Positions 5,637 through 10,301 of a stretch of DNA of 10,301 nt are shown piece after piece; position 1 is the stretch's first letter, and each line of letters starts with the position of its first letter. Below the pieces are notes generated by a model, which saw nothing but the letters and a program-made list of their open reading frames with translations, did not search any database and had not been told where the DNA came from. The translations under genes and the position numbers were made by a program. This stretch comes from CBFGRU01 sp965651255 (GTDB lineage: Bacteria; Planctomycetota; Phycisphaerae; Phycisphaerales; SM1A02). The stretch covers positions 1 through 10,301 of the forward strand of contig CBFGRU010000104.1 of the NCBI GenBank assembly GCA_965651255.1, in the 5' to 3' direction.

Positions 5637-6188
5637 TCACGCGAGAATGGGACCGTCTGCCGGTCTCGCCCGCGCGATGGGAATGAGCAGGACCACGGCG
5701 TGAACTTCGATCGCGCGTCCTTCGCCGACCGCATCAACCTTCTCGTGGGTCTTGCCTTTGATGTTCACCTGCGAGGGGTCGCATTCAAGCATGGCGCAGA
5801 GCGCTTCCAGCAACTCACCTTTGCGGGGCGAGATCTTCGGCTCTTCGCAGATGACGGTGATGTCGGCGTTGCCGAGTTCATAGCCATGTTCGCGCATCAA
5901 TCGCACCGCGGCGCGAAGGAATTGCGATGAGTCGGCGTTGTCGTGTTGCGGGTCGTGGTCAGGAAAAATCGACCCCAGGTCATCCCAGCCGAGCGCGCCG
6001 AGGATGGCATCGGTCAGGGCGTGCAGGCCGGCATCGCCATCGGAATGGCCGACCGGCCCCCGCTCGAAGTTGAAGTTCACGCCACATAACCGAAACGGCC
6101 GCCCGTTCCCCGCGGGAGCGACCGGTTCGAGGCGATGCAGGTCGTATCCGTGCCCTACACGTACTGTCGCCGTTCGCGGTCGCGTCAT
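5637..6188 (-). CDS. ispF: 2-C-methyl-D-erythritol 2,4-cyclodiphosphate synthase
   Basis: IspF converts CDP-ME 2-phosphate to ME-cPP with loss of CMP in the MEP pathway of isoprenoid synthesis. It works as a cytosolic homotrimer with a divalent metal. Visible motifs are RVGHGYDLHRL at residues 10-20 (metal ligands D16 and H18), GHSDGDAGLHALTDAILGAL at 47-66 (H48 of the active site, H56 as third metal ligand), FPDHDP after it, NADITVICEEPKISP in the middle, and INIKGKTHEKVDAVGEGRA-like residues near the C-terminus, where T and E match the substrate-binding T/E pair. The length of 183 is a little above the usual 155-165, with about 8 extra N-terminal and 10 extra C-terminal residues. The start is ATG 6188; the SD is poor, and a TATGAT 5 bases upstream could be a -10 box for a near-leaderless transcript. 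It is divergent from the glycosyltransferase-methyltransferase gene. Confidence 0.93.
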   Translation of the reverse strand: MTRPRTATVRVGHGYDLHRLEPVAPAGNGRPFRLCGVNFNFERGPVGHSDGDAGLHALTDAILGALGWDDLGSIFPDHDPQHDNADSSQFLRAAVRLMREHGYELGNADITVICEEPKISPRKGELLEALCAMLECDPSQVNIKGKTHEKVDAVGEGRAIEVHAVVLLIPIARARPADGPILA

Positions 6189-6253
6189 GCATCATCATAG
6201 CCGCGGGCGATCGGTTCTCATGGCCGGTTTGCGGTTCGGTCGATGGGAAACAG

Positions 6254-7501
6254 GTGACCGAGGTCCGTTCAACTCGTTCGCCGCTCGTGCTTGATCATTC
6301 GCGCGATCGGGATACACCCGGTATGTTGCAGGTCGTCGGAAGAGATGGCGACACCCTGTTTCTGCAACACGAAGCAGCGCACTCCATCGCGCCCGCGGAG
6401 TGGCCGGATGCGCTCGCTGCGATGCTCGCGCGCTGGCCGCGCACGGCGGTCGTCGGAGCCAAGCGCGTGCGCCCGACCGGCGAGATTGCCTCGTGCGGTG
6501 AATTCGTTGTTCATCCGAAGGGCTTTCATCATCTCGGTCGCGGTGCGACGGGAAATGCGTACCGGTTTCCGATTGAGGTTGATGCCATCACCGGCGGAGT
6601 TCTCGCGATCAGGCAGTCGGCGATCGATGATTCGCAATCGGCGGTGGAACGCCTTTCCTCGCCGCTCGGTGCGATTGATCTCTGCCTCGCGCTGCGTCAG
6701 CGCGACTGGCGCGTTGCGGTTGATCCGAGCGTGGTCGTGGTCGAGGAGACGACCGCCGAACCGGAAATGAATGTGGATGCCCATCGTGCGTTCATCGATC
6801 GTTGGGGCTTCGACTGGCGTGCGGCGGACCTCTCGGCGGTCCGCGCACGGTACGCGGGCACCGGGCTGCTCTGGAACATCGCGGTGCACGGTCGGGCGCT
6901 GCCCTTTGCCAAATATGCCGAGAGGCCGCTTGTGCATTGGCGGAACTATGAAGAGGTTTCTCCCTACCGCCAGCGCGCGGAACATCTGGTGCAACTGGTG
7001 CAGCAACTTCTTCCCGCCGGACGAGTGCTCGATCTCGGCTGCGGCGATGGCTTGTTCACTCACCTCTTCGCCCGCCTCGGGCTGGAGGCGATCGGCATGG
7101 ATCCGGAACAGATTGCGATCGACCAGGCGCAACAGCGCACTGCTGGCGAGTCATATCCCGCAGCTCCGCCGAGCTATGTCTGCACAGAAGGGCAAGGCGA
7201 TGTATTGCCGCTTCCCGACCGATCGGTTCACCTGGTCACGTTGCTCGATGTCATCGAGCATCTTGAGAATCCCGTCGGCCTGCTGCGCGAGGTGAAGCGA
7301 ATCATGAAGCCCGGCGGTGGGGTCCTCATCTCAACGCCCGAGTGGCAGTTCGGCGGGTCGAGCGATCCGGTCTATCACGGATTCGAGTACACCGAGGAAG
7401 AACTCGTGCGCCAGGTCGAAGCATGCGGCTTTGAATGCATGCACACCGGCCGTATCGGCGGAACCTATCGCGATCTCATCGTGATCGGTCGTCGGGCCTG
7501 A
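6254..7501 (+). CDS. Fusion of half a GT2-like glycosyltransferase region and a class I SAM methyltransferase
   Basis: The 415-residue product has two parts. Residues about 35-185 resemble the second half of a GT2 GT-A fold: a TLFLQHEAA strand, then a WPRTAVVGAKRVRPTGEI strand, a DAITGGVLAIRQSAID segment and a DLCLALRQRDWRVAVDPSVVVV segment, as in rhamnosyl-type GT2 enzymes. The nucleotide-binding first half is absent and the DxD position reads QHE, so sugar transfer is doubtful. Residues about 240-415 are a complete methyltransferase: VLDLGCGDG at about 258-266 (SAM motif I), an acidic GMDPEQ after it, DVLPLPDRSVHLVTLLDVIEHL near 315-336, and MKPGGGVLISTPE near 350-362. GTG 6254 has GGGA 5-6 bases upstream; ATG 6323 has no SD. 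The likely role is methylation in cell-surface or secondary metabolite assembly, which is inference. Confidence 0.8.
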   Translation: MTEVRSTRSPLVLDHSRDRDTPGMLQVVGRDGDTLFLQHEAAHSIAPAEWPDALAAMLARWPRTAVVGAKRVRPTGEIASCGEFVVHPKGFHHLGRGATGNAYRFPIEVDAITGGVLAIRQSAIDDSQSAVERLSSPLGAIDLCLALRQRDWRVAVDPSVVVVEETTAEPEMNVDAHRAFIDRWGFDWRAADLSAVRARYAGTGLLWNIAVHGRALPFAKYAERPLVHWRNYEEVSPYRQRAEHLVQLVQQLLPAGRVLDLGCGDGLFTHLFARLGLEAIGMDPEQIAIDQAQQRTAGESYPAAPPSYVCTEGQGDVLPLPDRSVHLVTLLDVIEHLENPVGLLREVKRIMKPGGGVLISTPEWQFGGSSDPVYHGFEYTEEELVRQVEACGFECMHTGRIGGTYRDLIVIGRRA

Positions 7502-7522
7502 TCGCTTCTCGCCACGGCTCAG

Positions 7523-9592
7523 TCAGGCGGCGAGTCGCGCCCGGCTCCAGAAACCGATCAGGTCGCGAATCGCTTCCATCGGGCCTCCCGACAGCGCCTG
7601 CTTCGGCAGGAACGCATTTGCACCGGCGGCGAGACAATCGTTCATATCCACTTCCGAATCGCATGCCGTCAGCACGATGACCGGAATGTGGCGCAGCGCG
7701 CCGGAGGATTTCACCGCGCGAATGACATCAATTCCCGAAATGCCGGGCAAGCGAAGGTCCGTCAACACGATGTCAGCGGGATACGGCACACCGTCGAGAC
7801 CGTTGCGCAGGATCGTGATGGCTGATTCGCCGGTCGAGGCGATCACCAGTTCCACATTCACCGATTGCTGAAAGGCGGTCTGCAGCAGACGCACATGCGT
7901 CGGGTCATCTTCCACCAGTAGCACACGGAAGGGCGCCTGATGGCGATCATGACGACCGGTCTTCGATTGATCTGCCCGACTGGGGATGCAGATTGCCTGC
8001 GCCGGTGCTTGTGCCTCGACGCGGCGAATGACCGGCGATGAGGCCGTTTGGCTCGATCGCAGTGAAGATGGTTTCGGATTGAAAATCCGCACGCAGTTTC
8101 GGCCCGACGCCTTGGCGCTGTAGACGGCCTTGTCCGCGGCCTGCAGCAGGTGCGCCGACTTGCGCAGAATGTCCGCGGTCTGCGGCTCGAACGCAGCCAC
8201 ACCGATGGACACCGTGATTGGCAGCGCGCCGGGGCCATCATCGATCTGCGACACATCAAACGGCTTCTGCTGAATCTGTCGGCGAATCGTCTCCGCCATC
8301 ATGCCCGCCGGAGCGCGCTGGTACCCGGGCAACAGGATCGCGAATTCTTCGCCGCCGTACCGGCAGACCGTCCCCGCCTGATCCGTGGCGGCATTCAACC
8401 GCCGAGCCATCTCGATCAGAACCGCATCGCCCACCTGGTGGCCGTGCACATCGTTCACGCTCTTGAAGTGGTCAGCGTCGATGAACAGAACGGAGAGACT
8501 CGTGCCGGATTCCTGCGCGAGTTGGAACTGCTCGGTGAGCATTTCATCGAAGTACTTTCGGTTGAACGCGCCGGTCAGGCCGTCGGTGATCGCCTGCCGC
8601 GAAAGCTCACGATTCTGATGCTGCAATCGATCGCGCTGGCGATCGGTTTCAATCTGGTGCTGGACCAGCGCATCATTCGCTTCGCTCAACAGGCGGTTGA
8701 CATCGGCTGCGGTTCCGGTGTCGAGCTTGAACAGGCGCGACATTTCACACGCGCCCTGGGCCGCCCGTTCGAGCAGCGTTGAGGCCTGGTGGTGATCAAG
8801 CTGCGCGAAGCTTCTCGATTCGCTGAAGAAACGGTCCACGAGTGCGCGACTGTCCGTCCGGGAAAGCGATTCCGCGGCGAGTGTTCCGAGCGTGACCGCC
8901 CGGAGCAATCGCGCGTGGTCAGCCGGTGTCGTTGAGGGGCGATGATGGAAGCGAATGCCCGCCACGAGAGAGGCCGGCAAGCGCCATCGCTCCGCCAGTT
9001 GCGCGCCGGCCTCGGCATGCTGAAAGCCGAAGAGCTGCTGCTCCTTCGCGGGCAGGTCTTCGTGTGGTCGTGCGGGGTCACTGCACGCCTGGTCATAGTC
9101 ATCGCCGATGGCAATATGCATCGCGAGCGCGCCGATATCCTGCAGGAGGGCCGCGATGAACGCATCTTCCGGATCGCCCAATCCGCCCGACTGGGCGATC
9201 AATCGCGCTGCGCACGCGCTGTACACCGATCGCCGCCAATGCCGCGCGTAGTCAAACGAGCTTTCCGCCCGCTTGGCCTTGTTGAAACACTCCACGAGAC
9301 TGAAGCTGAGCACCAGCGACTTCACCGTACTCAGTCCGAGGTAGGTGATCGCCCGCGCGATCGAGGGGCACGGCGTGGCCAGGCCGTAGTAACTCGAGTT
9401 CACGGTCCGCAGAATCTTCGATGTCAGCGCCTGGTCGTTCTGAACAACCTGGGCGATGCTGTTCATCGGCACGTTTTCATCGCGGGTCAGATCAAGCACT
9501 TCGACCGCGACGGTCGGAAGCGTCGGCAGATTCGGGCAAAGCAGAACCCGATCGAGCAACTCGCCGGTGGTGGCTGCGGTGTTCAATGGCAT
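7523..9592 (-). CDS. HDOD-GGDEF-REC regulator, probable diguanylate cyclase
   Basis: This 689-residue cytosolic signalling protein has three domains. An HDOD domain covers about 10-215 (LPTLPTVAVEVL at 22-33, NSSYYGLATP at 65-74, ITYLGLSTVKSL at 82-93). Its HD position reads LLQDIG (Q151-D152), so metal binding is unlikely. A helical linker runs at about 290-335. The GGDEF domain covers about 335-505 with ITDGLTGAFNRKYFDE, FIDADHFKSVND (D372) and an intact RYGGEEF (411-417), so c-di-GMP synthesis is likely. The RxxD inhibitory site expected just upstream is absent. A C-terminal receiver domain at about 555-680 has E561-D562-D563, the phospho-acceptor D612 in LTDLRLPG, T642 and K664. The ATG at 9592 is chosen because the HDOD domain begins about 20 residues later; a GTG at 9685 would add 31 unconserved-looking residues. 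The 210 bases before it hold no clear promoter. It ends 21 bases from the converging methyltransferase gene. Confidence 0.9.
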   Translation of the reverse strand: MPLNTAATTGELLDRVLLCPNLPTLPTVAVEVLDLTRDENVPMNSIAQVVQNDQALTSKILRTVNSSYYGLATPCPSIARAITYLGLSTVKSLVLSFSLVECFNKAKRAESSFDYARHWRRSVYSACAARLIAQSGGLGDPEDAFIAALLQDIGALAMHIAIGDDYDQACSDPARPHEDLPAKEQQLFGFQHAEAGAQLAERWRLPASLVAGIRFHHRPSTTPADHARLLRAVTLGTLAAESLSRTDSRALVDRFFSESRSFAQLDHHQASTLLERAAQGACEMSRLFKLDTGTAADVNRLLSEANDALVQHQIETDRQRDRLQHQNRELSRQAITDGLTGAFNRKYFDEMLTEQFQLAQESGTSLSVLFIDADHFKSVNDVHGHQVGDAVLIEMARRLNAATDQAGTVCRYGGEEFAILLPGYQRAPAGMMAETIRRQIQQKPFDVSQIDDGPGALPITVSIGVAAFEPQTADILRKSAHLLQAADKAVYSAKASGRNCVRIFNPKPSSLRSSQTASSPVIRRVEAQAPAQAICIPSRADQSKTGRHDRHQAPFRVLLVEDDPTHVRLLQTAFQQSVNVELVIASTGESAITILRNGLDGVPYPADIVLTDLRLPGISGIDVIRAVKSSGALRHIPVIVLTACDSEVDMNDCLAAGANAFLPKQALSGGPMEAIRDLIGFWSRARLAA

Positions 9593-9802
9593 AACGATTA
9601 GCGGGACTTCCTCACCCGACGAACAGCATGATGCAAGCGGTCTCCCGACACGAACACCAACGTGGTCCGCGGTCCCGTTGACCACCGGTCATATCGACCG
9701 CGCGCGGCAAGCGGTTGATCGCTGCATCAGGGAAAACCTGAGAAGACCAGCGCGTTCGGCTGAATTGTCATTATCGGGCGTACACCGCATCGGACCGGTC
9801 GG

Positions 9803-10301
9803 TCATTGCTCGCTGGCGCGTTCGGCGTTGCGCTTCATGCTCGAATAGATGACCGCCTGCACCACCGCGGACTCTGCCATCAGCCGCCCGACGTGGAGAC
9901 TGGCAGACCGCAGGTCCCGAAACTCACCGGCATCAAGGTCGCGCTCGAAGTCGATCAGCGAGTTTTCAAAGCCCAGCATCATTGAGGCGATGACCGCCCA
10001 CTCATGGCGAGTGTTCGGCCGATACCGACCGACCGCCGGGTGATCAATCGGCACCTCGATCATCCACTCCCCATCGACTTCGCGCATCTGCAGGCCGATC
10101 CCGCCGAAGGGGGGCTGCCCATCCACGAGGATCGCCGCGGTTCCATCACCGAGATCAATCGTGCTGATTCGGTCGCGCTGGACATCCATGAAGCGAAACG
10201 GGTCGGCCATGAACTCTGCGAAGAACGTCTCGAAGTTCGAGCCGGAGATGTCGATGGCGACCGCACCGAGTTCCTGCCGAATTTCATCGGGGAATCGTGT
10301 G
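9803..10301 (-). CDS. C-terminal 165 residues of a protein of unknown function, 5' end cut by window edge
   Basis: The frame is open from the right edge (the first full codons read TRFPDEIRQELGAVAIDISG) to a TGA at 9803-9805, so the ATG at 10210 is internal and the gene starts outside the window. The visible part has mixed helix and strand: SNFETFFAEFMADPFRFMD, then strands DLGDGTAAILVDGQ and GLQMREVDGEWMIEVP, a pattern reminiscent of NTF2-like folds in which a strand ends DGxWxIxxP. A helical tail follows (EFRDLRSASLHVGRLMAES through SSMKRNAERASEQ). No signal peptide can be judged and no catalytic motif is clear. I do not recognise the family. It lies 210 bases upstream of the HDOD-GGDEF-REC gene on the same strand; shared transcription is possible but the gap is long. 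Confidence 0.7.
   Translation of the reverse strand, partial: TRFPDEIRQELGAVAIDISGSNFETFFAEFMADPFRFMDVQRDRISTIDLGDGTAAILVDGQPPFGGIGLQMREVDGEWMIEVPIDHPAVGRYRPNTRHEWAVIASMMLGFENSLIDFERDLDAGEFRDLRSASLHVGRLMAESAVVQAVIYSSMKRNAERASEQ

Noticed and set aside
5181..5930. Plus-strand open frame of 249 codons
   Set aside because: It lies opposite the HD hydrolase and ispF genes, both with clear catalytic motifs; the product is low in family-like features and typical of antisense frames in GC-rich DNA.
6269..7132. Minus-strand open frame of 287 codons
   Set aside because: It is antisense to the glycosyltransferase-methyltransferase fusion, whose SAM motif I and EHL motif are clear on the plus strand.
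7508..7534. CTCGCC and GGCGAG inverted repeat between converging genes, as a possible bidirectional terminator
   Set aside because: The stem has only 6 bp with a 15-base loop, no T-run follows on either strand, and the right arm overlaps the coding end of the regulator gene.
8150..9601. Plus-strand open frames of 210 and 219 codons
   Set aside because: Both are opposite the HDOD-GGDEF-REC gene, which has three complete domains in one uninterrupted frame.
9679..9693. CGGTC-ATATC-GACCG inverted repeat upstream of the regulator gene
   Set aside because: A 5-bp arm is expected often by chance in this GC-rich sequence, and no promoter elements could be aligned with it.

Overview
The window is GC-rich bacterial chromosome carrying ten protein genes on both strands, two of them cut by the window edges. 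The most likely source is a planctomycete, probably of the Phycisphaerae. That is inference, not proof: it rests on the pseudopilin whose C-terminal part carries a CPxD-type segment and a terminal WDGHV motif, the IspF with a KTHEK active-site segment, the large HDOD/GGDEF/REC regulator and the high GC content. No rRNA, tRNA, CRISPR array, integrase or insertion sequence was seen.

Layout. (1) Positions 1-1298, minus: N-terminal 432 residues of a GH38-like alpha-mannosidase that runs off the left edge. It carries an in-frame, C-run-rich insert that resembles a dispersed palindromic repeat. (2) Positions 1383-3376, plus: a likely operon of a SlyX-like coiled-coil protein, a DUF5658-like membrane protein and a type II NADH dehydrogenase. 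(3) Positions 3377-3685: a 309-base gap with four perfect hairpins, one of them a textbook intrinsic terminator for the minus strand. The gap also holds a possible 45-residue ORF. (4) Positions 3686-5034, plus: a type II secretion-like pseudopilin followed by a membrane-anchored protein with an internal repeat. (5) Positions 5046-6188, minus: ispF followed by a stand-alone RelA/SpoT-like HD hydrolase. (6) Positions 6254-7501, plus: a fusion of a degenerate, half-length GT2 glycosyltransferase-like region to a SAM methyltransferase. (7) Positions 7523-9592, minus: a 689-residue HDOD-GGDEF-REC regulator. (8) Positions 9803-10301, minus: the C-terminal 165 residues of an unrecognised protein.

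How the genes relate. The ndh group serves respiratory NADH oxidation. The ispF group pairs isoprenoid precursor synthesis with probable alarmone or nucleotide hydrolysis. The HDOD-GGDEF-REC protein is a likely diguanylate cyclase under phosphorelay control. No single multi-gene defence or mobile system is visible. The features most worth a second look are the hairpin cluster after ndh, the pseudo-glycosyltransferase/methyltransferase fusion, the unusual domain order and altered motifs of the regulator, and the repeat-like insert in the mannosidase.
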